NCBI GenBank assembly: GCA_025352225.1
Contig: JANXTT010000123.1
Coordinates: 1-61,903, forward strand
DNA from: Mucilaginibacter sp.
Lineage (GTDB): Bacteria; Bacteroidota; Bacteroidia; Sphingobacteriales; Sphingobacteriaceae
DNA: 61,903 nucleotides
Reading direction: 5' to 3'
The notes beneath the pieces are model-generated. The model was given only the letters and a program-made list of their open reading frames with translations. It searched no databases and had not been told where the DNA came from. Below are positions 35,834 through 45,091 of the stretch, one piece after another; the stretch's first letter is position 1, and each line of letters starts with the position of its first letter. A program made the position numbers and the translations under genes.

Positions 35834-35855
35834 TGTTTTGAACAACGTGTTTTGA
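35834..35855 (+). promoter_or_regulatory. Direct repeats upstream of the GH2 gene
   Basis: TGTTTTGA occurs at 35834-35841 and again at 35848-35855, a 14-nt start-to-start spacing. The first copy is also the right arm of the dyad CAAAACA-aatga-TGTTTTG. Tandem direct repeats of this kind are what AraC-type C-terminal domains, such as that of the HTCS encoded downstream, often bind. The link is inferred. Confidence 0.35.
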
Positions 35856-35928
35856 TGCAATTCATGGTAATTTGCAGCTATAAACCTCTATATATCCTTT
35901 AATAAATAGTAGTCTAATTAACGGCCAC

Positions 35929-35942
35929 ATACCGATCGGTAT
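35929..35942. promoter_or_regulatory. Perfect 14-bp palindrome upstream of the GH2 gene
   Basis: ATACCGATCGGTAT is a perfect 14-bp palindrome located 69 bp before the GH2 ATG at 36011. Its length and symmetry suggest an operator for a dimeric regulator. Its centre CCGATCGG resembles LacI-type half-sites but lacks the CAA/TTG arms seen in the xyl operator. Confidence 0.4.
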
Positions 35943-36010
35943 ATGCATGCTTCCATTTATTAAAGCAGGATACAGAGTTAATTAAACTTAGATTGCTTAG
36001 ACCGACCCCG

Positions 36011-38482
36011 ATGCAAAAAAAATTATTTAATTTATTTATTATTTGTTTATTACCCTGCTTTTTTACAAATGCAGTTGCTCAGCTATTGCCAAACCGGCAA
36101 AGAATTAATTTTGATGCAGATTGGAAATTCCATTTAGGAAACGCGGCCAGGCCCGATAGTGACTTTAATTATAAAGTTGCTAATATATTTTCAAAAACCG
36201 GCAAGGCCGAAAACACAGCCATTGATCCTAAGTTTAAAGACAATGAATGGCGGTCGGTACAGTTACCCCACGACTGGGCCGTGGAACTTCCATTTCAAAA
36301 CACACATAACGATGATATTATATCGCATGGTTATAAACCAATAGGCGCTCTATTTCCTCAAAACAGTATAGGCTGGTACCGCAAACACTTTACAGTAGCT
36401 GCGGCAGATTCGGGCCAACGCGTTGTAATACAATTTGATGGCATATTCCGCGACAGTAAAATATGGATCAATGGGATTTACCTCGGCACAAACGAGAGTG
36501 GTTACCTGGGCGTAAGTTATGACATTACTGATTATCTGATCTATGGCAAAGACAATGTTGTAGTGGTTAGGGCAGATGCAACGCAATCAGAGGGTTGGTT
36601 TTACGAAGGTGCCGGTATTTATCGCCATGTATGGCTACACACGCACAATAACGTTCATATTGTTAACGACGGTATTTTTGCACATACCCTTGTTAAGGGC
36701 GGTAGTGCCTCTGTTAATATTGAAACCACTATCAACAATAAAGGCCTTACCCCAGCTACCTGTTCTGTTTTTGCATTTATAAAAACCCGCGACGGGCTTA
36801 TTATTGGTAAAACGCCTGAGCTAACTGTTGCATTAAGGGTTAATCAAACCGAAACTATCAAACAAAGCGTTACTGTTACGGGAGCAAGGCTTTGGTCAAT
36901 TGAGGATCCATATTTATATAAGATAGTTCCAGTTATCAAACAAGACAACCAGATTATTGACAGCAAAACCGTAAGAGTCGGTATTCGTAGCATTGTTATT
37001 GATGCCGCAAAAGGGGTATTGCTTAATGGCAAGAGCGTTAAAATAAAGGGCGTCAATTGTCATCCTGATCATGCCGGGGTAGGAACCGCGTTGCCAGATT
37101 ATTTGCAATACTATCGCATACATGCCCTAAAGGAGATGGGAGCAAACGCCTACCGCACCAGCCACTACGCGCCAACGCCGGAGCTACTGGACGCCTGTGA
37201 TAGTTTAGGGATGTTAGTTTTAGATGAAAACCGGTTGCTGAATAGCGGGCCCGCGTATCTCGATCAATTTGAACGATTGCTTAAACGCGATCGCAGCCGT
37301 GCCTCTGTTTTTTTATGGTCAATTGGTAACGAAGAAGGTTATATACAAACCAATAGCATAGGCAAGCGTATTGCCCAAACATTATTAGCCAAACAAAAAG
37401 AACTTGACCCTACCAGAACCAGCACTTATGCCGCGGATATGGGCAATGTATTTACTGGTGTAAATGAAGTTATCCCCGTACGGGGATTTAATTACAGGCA
37501 GTTTGCTGTAGAAGCCTATCATAATGACCACCCCACACAACCCGTAATGGGCACAGAAATGGGAAGCACGGTAACAACCCGTGGCATTTATGTTAAAGAC
37601 ACGATTAACGCCTATGTGCCCGATCAGGACATTACAGCTCCGTGGTGGGCCAGCAAGGCTGAAGAATGGTGGCCATTGGCAGCAACCAATACATGGATGT
37701 TAGGTGGGTTTATATGGACGGGCTTTGATTATCGCGGCGAGCCTACGCCTTACGAATGGCCAAATATCAATTCTCATTTCGGAATGATGGATGTATGTGG
37801 GTTTCCAAAAAACATCTACTATTATTACCAGTCGTGGTGGAGCGATAAAGATGTACTGCATATTTCGCCCCACTGGAACTGGAAAGGCAAAGAAGGCAAC
37901 CCGGTTGACGTTTGGGTAAACTCAAACGCTAATGATGTGGAGCTTTTTTTAAATGGTAAAAGCTTAGGCAAAAAAGCAATGCCAGCCAACAAACATTTAC
38001 AATGGAGCGTACCTTACCAGCCCGGAATATTGGAAGCAGTGGGTTTTAAGAACAACCAAAAGATAACAACCAAAGTTGAAACCACAGACGAATCATATAA
38101 ACTTATAATTACACCCGCCATAACAACCCTGCATGCAAACGGCCAGGATGCAACCGTGATGAATATTAGCGTAGTTGATAAAAAGGGCCGCGAAGTGCCC
38201 GATGCCGATAATTTGATTCAGTTTTCGTTAACCGGAAACTCTAAAATTATTGGTGTGGGCAATGGTAACCCAAGCAGCCACGAGGCCGATAAATGCGCAG
38301 AAGGTAGCTGGCAGCGCAGGTTATTTAACGGAAAATGCCAGTTGATTTTTCAATCTGGTACAAAAGTTGATATTACAAACCTGGCAGCGTTTTCAAAGGG
38401 GTTAATACCGGCTTCTATTAATATAAACATTATTCCCGCGGCTGCATCTGCTATCCCAACATCATTTACCAGTATTAAATAA
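36011..38482 (+). CDS. Glycoside hydrolase family 2 protein (beta-galactosidase-like), exported
   Basis: An 823-aa exported enzyme read from the ATG at 36011; the 35993 TTG reading only adds six residues before the signal peptide (LFIICLLPCFFTNAVAQ). Domain order is a jelly-roll sugar-binding domain (about 30-205, with INGIYLGTNESGYLG and WFYEGAGIYRHVWL) and an Ig-like domain. The TIM barrel has the acid/base Glu in WSIGNEEG (about residue 441) and the nucleophile Glu in VMGTEMGS (about 515). A DUF4982-like domain (about 600-685) and a C-terminal Ig/GH2-C5 domain (about 690-790) follow. The HTCS gene follows on the same strand. Substrate could be a beta-galactoside or another beta-linked sugar. 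Confidence 0.92.
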   Translation: MQKKLFNLFIICLLPCFFTNAVAQLLPNRQRINFDADWKFHLGNAARPDSDFNYKVANIFSKTGKAENTAIDPKFKDNEWRSVQLPHDWAVELPFQNTHNDDIISHGYKPIGALFPQNSIGWYRKHFTVAAADSGQRVVIQFDGIFRDSKIWINGIYLGTNESGYLGVSYDITDYLIYGKDNVVVVRADATQSEGWFYEGAGIYRHVWLHTHNNVHIVNDGIFAHTLVKGGSASVNIETTINNKGLTPATCSVFAFIKTRDGLIIGKTPELTVALRVNQTETIKQSVTVTGARLWSIEDPYLYKIVPVIKQDNQIIDSKTVRVGIRSIVIDAAKGVLLNGKSVKIKGVNCHPDHAGVGTALPDYLQYYRIHALKEMGANAYRTSHYAPTPELLDACDSLGMLVLDENRLLNSGPAYLDQFERLLKRDRSRASVFLWSIGNEEGYIQTNSIGKRIAQTLLAKQKELDPTRTSTYAADMGNVFTGVNEVIPVRGFNYRQFAVEAYHNDHPTQPVMGTEMGSTVTTRGIYVKDTINAYVPDQDITAPWWASKAEEWWPLAATNTWMLGGFIWTGFDYRGEPTPYEWPNINSHFGMMDVCGFPKNIYYYYQSWWSDKDVLHISPHWNWKGKEGNPVDVWVNSNANDVELFLNGKSLGKKAMPANKHLQWSVPYQPGILEAVGFKNNQKITTKVETTDESYKLIITPAITTLHANGQDATVMNISVVDKKGREVPDADNLIQFSLTGNSKIIGVGNGNPSSHEADKCAEGSWQRRLFNGKCQLIFQSGTKVDITNLAAFSKGLIPASININIIPAAASAIPTSFTSIK

Positions 38483-38539
38483 AATGGCACTTTACTTTTG
38501 AGGTTCCTGTTAAAGATTCCTTCCCTCTTGATATGACAC

Positions 38540-38575
38540 TTAATACGAGTGATAAGTTTTTATCCCTCGTATTAA
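38540..38575 (+). terminator. Strong hairpin between the GH2 gene and the HTCS gene
   Basis: TTAATACGAG-t-GATAA and TTATC-c-CTCGTATTAA form a 16-position stem with one mismatch around a gttt loop, 57 bases after the GH2 stop. There is no T-tract after it (tgccttaact), so it may mark an RNA 3' end or processing site rather than a classical intrinsic terminator. Confidence 0.45.
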
Positions 38576-38717
38576 TGCCTTAACTGTATTTGTCCAATGT
38601 TAACTTACTTGTTTTTGTTAATAGGTTATATGATTTAAATGTTTAAATTTATGTTTAGCAATAAGAGCGAAATTAACCTTCGCCAATTAACCTGATTTTG
38701 TTCGCCCTTTTATAAAT

Positions 38718-41700
38718 ATGAAGAAGAATAGACTAGTATCTAATAGTTTATCAAAAAAATTGTTTTTATACAGTTCTCTAGTATGCATAATAATTCCGTT
38801 ATGGGTGCAAAGCCAGGCTCCTGTATTAAAATTCAAACATATAACAAGAGAGCAAGGATTGTCTAACAGCACAATAGAAATCATCTTTCAGGATAGCCGT
38901 GGTTTTATGTGGTTTGGAACACGGGATGGTTTAAACAGATATGATGGGCATCAAATGACTGTTTTTAAGAACAACCCTTTAGATACCAATTCCTTAAGCG
39001 ACAATTTTATCCGTTACCTTTACGAAGACCATCGGCACCGGATGTGGATAGGCACCAAAAACGGGTTAAACCTGTTTGATAAACGCAAAAACACCTTTAC
39101 CCGTTATCTGCATGCCGACAATAAAAACAGCATCAGCAATAACCAGATCAGCTGTATATATGAAGACAAAAACAATTTATTATGGATCAGTACAGTTGGC
39201 GGTGGCCTTGATGTTTTTAATGAACAAAATAATAGATTCTCCCTCCTGAAACACCGCTCTGGTGTAAAAGGTACTTTAAGTAACGATGGTGTTAACTACA
39301 TATTTGAGGATAAAAGCTTCAATTTTTGGATAGCAACACGGTCCGGCCTGGATCTGCTCGACCGGAAAACAGGAAAGTTTACCTTATACCAAAATTTAAC
39401 CGATAATAGCCGGGTTTATCTTAACAACATCTTTTTGGTAATTAAACAGGATAAACAAGGAAATTTATGGCTCGGTACCGAAGATAGCGGTTTAGCCTTG
39501 TTTAATATCGTTAAAAAAACATTTACGCAATTTAGGCACAACGATAAAATATCATCCAGCTTAGGAAGCGACATGGTAAAAAGTATTTTTGTTGATCAGG
39601 CGGGCCGGGTATGGGTAGGGAGTATAAACGGTGGGCTTGATTTATTTAATCCTGCAACAAACACATTTTTCCATTATCAAAATGCCCCTGATAATGCCGA
39701 AAGCCTATCACAAAAAACAGTTTCGGCTATATATCAGGACAATGAATCGAATTTATGGGTAGGCACGCACCGGGGAGGGATTAACCTCTATACACCAAAA
39801 GCAGAAAAGTTTCAATTATACCAGCAAGAAACCCGGCCCAATAGTTTAAGTTACTACGATGTAACCGCTTTTTGTGAGGATAGAAAAGGCAATATCTGGA
39901 TCGGGACGGATTATGGTGGCCTAAATTTGTTTGATAAAAACAAAGATGTGTTTACGCATTACCGATACAACCCATACAACCCTCAAAGCTTAAGCTCAGA
40001 TGCTATTCTGGATATTATGGAAGATCATAGGGGAAACCTATGGCTCTCCACATGGGGTGGGGGTATTAACCTTTTTAATGCGGCAGATCATACTTTTAAA
40101 CATTTTTTAAATGACCCAAATGATAAAACTTCCATAAGCTCTAACCATGTACAAAAAACGTTCGAAGACAGTAAAGGAAACTTATGGGTAGCCACCTATT
40201 ATGGTGGATTAAATTTGTTAAACCCGCAAACGTATAAATTTACCCGCTTTACCCAAGACCCCTCCGGTAAAACCAGCTTGTTTGGCAATAATGTGGTATC
40301 AATAAACGAAGATAGCCACCATAATTTATGGATAGGTACTGATGATGGCGGGTTGAACTGCTATGATTTAAATGCGCAGTATTTTTCCCATTATTTTAAT
40401 ACGGGGGGCAAAAGCCCCGATATAAGATTTATTTTTAATGATAAACAGGGCCGATTATGGGTGGGCCAAACCGGGCTATATTTGTTTGACTATGCTCGCA
40501 AAAAGTTTTCATTATATACTAATAAAGCAGGTTTATCAACCGAGTTTATTAAAGGTATCACTCAGGATGATAAAGGAAACCTGTGGATATCAACATCCAA
40601 TGGCCTAACTAAATTTAACCCGGTAACCTACGCGTACAATAAGTTTAATACAGGCGATGGCTTACAGGGGTTAGAGTTTGAAGCTAATGCTTGTTTAAAA
40701 ACCCGCGATGGCGAAATGTTTTTCGGTGGAGGAAACGGGTTTAATGCTTTTTATCCCGACCATATTGTGAATAATAATTTCATTCCGCCGGTATACATTA
40801 CAGATTTTCAGATATTTAATAAAAAAATATTGCCTGGAGAAAAAGATTCGCCATTGCAAAATGATATTAGCCTAACAAGCAACATTATATTATCCTATAA
40901 ACAATCTACTATCTCATTCAATTTTGCCGCCCTTAATTATACCGTATCTGATAATAACCAGTATGCATATAAATTAGAAGGGTTTGATAAGGACTGGAAC
41001 TACGCAGGTAAAGAGCGAAAAGCCAGTTATACCAATTTAAACCCCGGAGAATATGTTTTTAGGGTTAAGGCATCCAATAACGACAGGGTATGGAACGAAA
41101 AAGGGGCTTCAGTAGTAATTACAATTGATCCTCCTTTTTGGTCAACCTGGTGGTTCAGAACCCTGATAACCCTTGCATTGATCGTGCTTTTTTATAAATG
41201 GTATCAATACCGCAGAAGCCTCGAACGTGAAAAAATGGAAGAAAGGAAAAAGGAAGAAATGCATCAGGTTCAGCTACAGTTTTTCACCAATATATCGCAT
41301 GAGTTCAGAACACCGCTAAGCCTGATACTGGGCCCGATAGAGAAATTAAAGAACGAAGATCTCCGTACAGAATTTGAGCATTATTATAACACTATTCACC
41401 GCAATGCAACTCGGTTAATGAATCTGATCAATGAACTGATGGATTTCAGGAAAGTTGAATCGGGTGCATTGAAATTGAAAGTAATGCCGGGTAACCTGGG
41501 CCAGTTTTTAAATGATATAGTAGAAGAGTTTAAAGACCTCACCACTAAAAAACAAATAACGCTAACTATTAATAACGAAGAAAACTATAGTCAGACTTGG
41601 TTTGACAGGCAAGTGCTCGAAAAAATTGTGCTAAACCTGCTCCATAATTCGTTTAAATATACTGCCGAAGATGGTAAAATAAATATTGAGGTTTTTAATT

Positions 41701-42893
41701 CCCTAAACCAATTTAAACCTGTATTTGAAAACGAATTAATTGTCAAAAATGATTACCAGGCAGGCAGTTATTTTTATATCCGCGTTTCTGATAACGGTAT
41801 AGGGATTTCGAAAGAATCAATACAGCACCTTTTTGAACGATATTACAGAATAGCCTCTGCGCATTTAGGATCGGGGGTAGGTTTGGCATTTGTAAAGAGT
41901 TTAACACTGATGCATAAGGGCAATATTTATGTTTACAGCGAACGCAACAAGGGTACAGAGGTTATTATTGCCTTGCCCTCGACAAAAGAAAGCTACCAGA
42001 ATGATGAACGTTGGTTTGAAACAGCCAATGAGGGCGCGGGAGTGCGGTTGGAAAGCATCAATTATAAATCAGAACACCATTATATTGACCCAGATAATGC
42101 GGGACAGCCTCAGAACCCCATAAAAGCACAGGGCAAGGAGCATGTATTAATAGTAGACGATAATGACGAATTAAGACATTTTATAAAAGAATCATTAAGC
42201 CCTTTTTATCATATCTCTGAAGCCGACAATGGTAATAAAGGGTTAATTAAGGCAAAAGATGAATCACCAGATCTGATTATAAGCGATGTAATGATGCCCG
42301 TAATGGATGGAATAGAGTTTTGCAGAATGATAAAAAACGATATAGAAACCAGTCATATCGCATTTATAATGCTTACCGCCAAAGGATCCATAGAGGCCAC
42401 AATAGAAGGTGTAGAGTCGGGCGCGGATACTTATTTTTCAAAGCCAATCCGGGTAGAGCTTTTGCTGGCAACGATCCGTAATATTTTCGAACAGAAAAAC
42501 AAACTCAAAGAGCGTTACTTTAATAATTACCATGCCGAAGCGCGCGAACTTGTACACTCTACAAAGGATAAACAATTTATGGATAAATTGATTAATGTGA
42601 TAAATAACGAGTTGATCAATCCCGACCTTGATGTAGATTATATATGCCAGGAAATTGGCATGAGCCGTACCAAATTATACCAAAAAATAAAGAGTATATC
42701 GGGGCAGTCCATTGTAGAGTTTGTACGTAGTTTCCGCTTAAAAACGGCCCTTCAAATTATGACGCATGAAGATGTTGCCCTCAGCGAAGTGATGTACAGG
42801 GTTGGCATACAAACGCAATCGCATTTTACAAAAGCTTTTAAAAAAGAATTTGGCAAAACACCCACACAATACCTGCAAGATATCAGGCAATAA
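38718..42893 (+). CDS. Hybrid two-component system regulator (HTCS), one-piece sensor kinase/AraC regulator
   Basis: A 1391-aa protein in which sensor, kinase, receiver and transcription factor are fused, the typical controller of polysaccharide-use genes in Bacteroidota. Order: signal peptide (about 1-34); about fourteen two-component-regulator propeller repeats (about 40-680, each with variants of N-L-W-I-G-T-x-x-G-G-L-N-x-F); a Y_Y_Y domain (about 705-800); a membrane helix (TWWFRTLITLALIVLFYKWY, about 809-828). The HisKA H-box is FFTNISHEFRTPLSL, with His about 861. An HATPase domain with DNGIGISKESIQ and GSGVGLAFVKS follows, then the receiver with DVMMPVMDG, phospho-Asp about 1190, and a C-terminal AraC HTH (about 1300-1390, SRTKLYQKIK and SHFTKAFKKEFGKTP). 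All catalytic motifs are intact. The likely target is the adjacent GH2 gene. Confidence 0.97.
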   Translation: MKKNRLVSNSLSKKLFLYSSLVCIIIPLWVQSQAPVLKFKHITREQGLSNSTIEIIFQDSRGFMWFGTRDGLNRYDGHQMTVFKNNPLDTNSLSDNFIRYLYEDHRHRMWIGTKNGLNLFDKRKNTFTRYLHADNKNSISNNQISCIYEDKNNLLWISTVGGGLDVFNEQNNRFSLLKHRSGVKGTLSNDGVNYIFEDKSFNFWIATRSGLDLLDRKTGKFTLYQNLTDNSRVYLNNIFLVIKQDKQGNLWLGTEDSGLALFNIVKKTFTQFRHNDKISSSLGSDMVKSIFVDQAGRVWVGSINGGLDLFNPATNTFFHYQNAPDNAESLSQKTVSAIYQDNESNLWVGTHRGGINLYTPKAEKFQLYQQETRPNSLSYYDVTAFCEDRKGNIWIGTDYGGLNLFDKNKDVFTHYRYNPYNPQSLSSDAILDIMEDHRGNLWLSTWGGGINLFNAADHTFKHFLNDPNDKTSISSNHVQKTFEDSKGNLWVATYYGGLNLLNPQTYKFTRFTQDPSGKTSLFGNNVVSINEDSHHNLWIGTDDGGLNCYDLNAQYFSHYFNTGGKSPDIRFIFNDKQGRLWVGQTGLYLFDYARKKFSLYTNKAGLSTEFIKGITQDDKGNLWISTSNGLTKFNPVTYAYNKFNTGDGLQGLEFEANACLKTRDGEMFFGGGNGFNAFYPDHIVNNNFIPPVYITDFQIFNKKILPGEKDSPLQNDISLTSNIILSYKQSTISFNFAALNYTVSDNNQYAYKLEGFDKDWNYAGKERKASYTNLNPGEYVFRVKASNNDRVWNEKGASVVITIDPPFWSTWWFRTLITLALIVLFYKWYQYRRSLEREKMEERKKEEMHQVQLQFFTNISHEFRTPLSLILGPIEKLKNEDLRTEFEHYYNTIHRNATRLMNLINELMDFRKVESGALKLKVMPGNLGQFLNDIVEEFKDLTTKKQITLTINNEENYSQTWFDRQVLEKIVLNLLHNSFKYTAEDGKINIEVFNSLNQFKPVFENELIVKNDYQAGSYFYIRVSDNGIGISKESIQHLFERYYRIASAHLGSGVGLAFVKSLTLMHKGNIYVYSERNKGTEVIIALPSTKESYQNDERWFETANEGAGVRLESINYKSEHHYIDPDNAGQPQNPIKAQGKEHVLIVDDNDELRHFIKESLSPFYHISEADNGNKGLIKAKDESPDLIISDVMMPVMDGIEFCRMIKNDIETSHIAFIMLTAKGSIEATIEGVESGADTYFSKPIRVELLLATIRNIFEQKNKLKERYFNNYHAEARELVHSTKDKQFMDKLINVINNELINPDLDVDYICQEIGMSRTKLYQKIKSISGQSIVEFVRSFRLKTALQIMTHEDVALSEVMYRVGIQTQSHFTKAFKKEFGKTPTQYLQDIRQ

Positions 42894-42987
42894 TTTAATT
42901 GAACAATTTGGTTAAAATACCATACTTTTTTGCGTTGTTTTATATCATTTAACTTTCTACCTTTATTATCATCTAAGCTAATTACCT

Positions 42988-44100
42988 ATGGAGTTTTCTT
43001 CAAAATTTTCACGGCGAGGTTTTATACGTACCGGTGCTTTAGGCATAGGCGCGTTAACATTAAGTTCAAGGCTGGCTGCATTAGCTGCTCATTTAGAACC
43101 CAACAAGAAACTTGGGGTTGCCCTTGTTGGCTTGGGTTATTACAGCCAGGGGCAGTTGGCCCCCGCGTTGCAGCAAACGCAAAACTGTTACCTTGCAGGC
43201 ATAGTAACGGGCACACCCGCAAAGGCGGTTAGCTGGGCGCAGAAGTACAACATTCCGCAGAAAAACATTTACAACTACCAAAACTTTGATCAGATAGCCA
43301 ATAACCCTGATATTGATATTGTGTATATCGTGCTACCAGTATTTATGCATAAAGAATATACCATACGGGCAGCACAGGCCGGCAAACATGTAATTTGCGA
43401 AAAACCAATGGCGTTAAATGCCAGTGATTGCGAAGAAATGATAGCGGCATGTAAAAAGGCAAAACGTATGCTCACAATTGGCTACAGGCTGCACTTTGAG
43501 CCGTATACTATGGAAGTGATGCGCCTTGGCCAAAAACATGTATTTGGAAAAATTATTAGTTTAGAAAATGCTAACGGATTTAATTACCGGGGCAACCCTA
43601 ACGCATGGCGGCTTAAAAAAGCAATGGCTGGCGGGGGCAGCTTAATGGATATGGGCATATATGCCATACAAGGGGCACGTTACACCGTTGGCCAGGAGCC
43701 TATTGCTGTTAAAGCCAGCCAGGAAAAAACCCGTCCTGAATTTTTTACCGAAGTTGATGAAACCGTCTTCTGGGAATTGGAATTTCCCGGCGGATTAAAA
43801 ACAAAAGGCAAATCGAGCTATAATAACAACTGGGGATATTTAAGAGCACAGGCAGAACATGGCAGTTTTGAGTTAGAGCCCGCTTATAATTATGGCCCAA
43901 TTTTAGGAAAGACATCCAATGGCCCGATGACATTCCCTCAAGTAAATCATCAGGCAGCCCAGATGGATGATTTTGCGTACTGCGTAGCCACCAATAAACC
44001 AAACCGGGTAACCGGAGAAGAGGGTTTAAAAGACATGCGCGTAGTTGACGCTATTTATCGCAGCCTGGATTCTGGAAAGACAGAAAAAATATTGGGTTAA
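42988..44100 (+). CDS. Gfo/Idh/MocA family oxidoreductase with Tat signal
   Basis: A 370-aa NAD(P)-dependent oxidoreductase of the glucose-fructose oxidoreductase type. The N-terminus KFSRRGFIRTGALGIGALTL has the twin-arginine motif S-R-R-G-F-I and a weak hydrophobic core, so it should be exported folded with its cofactor. The Rossmann domain follows (LGVALVGLGYYSQGQLAPAL, about 38-57). The characteristic CEKPMALNASDCEEM lies at about 136-150, and the C-terminal domain contains GGSLMDMGIYAIQGARYTVG (about 212-231). It follows the HTCS gene by 94 bp with a partial -7 box (TACCTTTA near 42959) upstream. Substrate is unknown. Confidence 0.93.
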   Translation: MEFSSKFSRRGFIRTGALGIGALTLSSRLAALAAHLEPNKKLGVALVGLGYYSQGQLAPALQQTQNCYLAGIVTGTPAKAVSWAQKYNIPQKNIYNYQNFDQIANNPDIDIVYIVLPVFMHKEYTIRAAQAGKHVICEKPMALNASDCEEMIAACKKAKRMLTIGYRLHFEPYTMEVMRLGQKHVFGKIISLENANGFNYRGNPNAWRLKKAMAGGGSLMDMGIYAIQGARYTVGQEPIAVKASQEKTRPEFFTEVDETVFWELEFPGGLKTKGKSSYNNNWGYLRAQAEHGSFELEPAYNYGPILGKTSNGPMTFPQVNHQAAQMDDFAYCVATNKPNRVTGEEGLKDMRVVDAIYRSLDSGKTEKILG

Positions 44101-44116
44101 TTAATAAACCGCTACA

Positions 44117-45031
44117 TCATTTAGTTTTAGTAGCAACGCATCTAAAACCCACTTCGCCGGTAAGTGCGGCAGGAGGCCATTTAAAATGGTAGCTAATCCG
44201 CATGTGCCCTTTAACGTCGGTTTTATACGATCCGCCCTTCGCCATCCTTTTTGGTGCCCCTACAAAGGTTTTACCGCACTCTACACTTCCGTCGGCAGGG
44301 CCCACCGGGTCTACCTGGTCAGTTGTTAAATACGGCCCTTCCCAGTCATTACACCATTCAAATATGTTACCCACCAGGTCATATATACCCCATGGATTTG
44401 GCTTCTTTGTCGCTACCGCGTGCGTAACCTTTCCAGAATTATTAGCCGACCATGCGTAGGCCTCGGCTAATTCATTAACGTTATCAGCGGTTTCAGCGAA
44501 AAAGTAGATCCCCGTCTTATCGGCACGTTCCGTATATTCATACTCAGCATTGGTAGGCAAGCGGTAACCGTTTTTATGAATATTGTAATTAAGATCGGTA
44601 AGGTTTACTATGGTATCGCCATGCTTAATCACTTCTTTAAAAGTATAAACCGAATCTAATTTATCGCGTTTGCTGCGGGCATTACAGTATAAAACAGCAT
44701 GGTACCAGGTAACATGTTCAACAGGCAGGTTTAAATCTCCTGTATTATGTGCCGATGGGTTATTATGCATCAGGGCCTGGTAATCTTGTTGGGTTACCAG
44801 GGTGGTATCCATATAAAAATCGTGTGTAAAAGTAACCTTATGTTTACCTATAAAACAGGCCCATTCCGTTCCGGCTTCGTCCCGGTTCCACCCCATTATA
44901 AAACTTTTGTTTTTTGCGGAAATAAGTACCATACCAGCATGTTTTTTAGTTGGCTTGGGCTTAGTAAACAAGGTAAAACCAAACAAAGTTATTGCTGCAC
45001 ATGCAAGTAATGCAATACTAAATTTTTTCAT
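44117..45031 (-). CDS. SUMF1/FGE-fold exported protein without the catalytic cysteines
   Basis: A 304-aa protein with an N-terminal signal (ALLACAAITLFGFTLF) and the formylglycine-generating-enzyme fold: GMVLISAKNKSFIMG, FYMDTTLVTQQDYQALM, GYRLPTNAEYEYTERA, GIYDLVGNIFEWCNDW, GGSY and the terminal EVGFRCVA. In true FGEs the two active-site cysteines follow GGSY within a short stretch. Here the equivalent run is GGSYKTDVKGHMRISYH, with no Cys. It is therefore unlikely to activate sulfatases and is better seen as a carbohydrate- or envelope-linked SUMF1-fold protein. It converges with the oxidoreductase gene, 16 bp apart. Confidence 0.88.
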   Translation of the reverse strand: MKKFSIALLACAAITLFGFTLFTKPKPTKKHAGMVLISAKNKSFIMGWNRDEAGTEWACFIGKHKVTFTHDFYMDTTLVTQQDYQALMHNNPSAHNTGDLNLPVEHVTWYHAVLYCNARSKRDKLDSVYTFKEVIKHGDTIVNLTDLNYNIHKNGYRLPTNAEYEYTERADKTGIYFFAETADNVNELAEAYAWSANNSGKVTHAVATKKPNPWGIYDLVGNIFEWCNDWEGPYLTTDQVDPVGPADGSVECGKTFVGAPKRMAKGGSYKTDVKGHMRISYHFKWPPAALTGEVGFRCVATKTK

Positions 45032-45091
45032 GGAAGTGTTTCAAAGGTTTATGGTTTAAAGGTATCACTTAGCACTTAAAAATCTATCAGA

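Noticed and set aside
38840..40760. Tandem DNA repeats in the HTCS gene
   Set aside because: The periodicity is at the protein level (beta-propeller repeats); the DNA copies are diverged and are not a satellite or CRISPR.
44117..45031. Sulfatase-activating formylglycine-generating enzyme
   Set aside because: Both catalytic cysteines are missing and no sulfatase gene is in the window.
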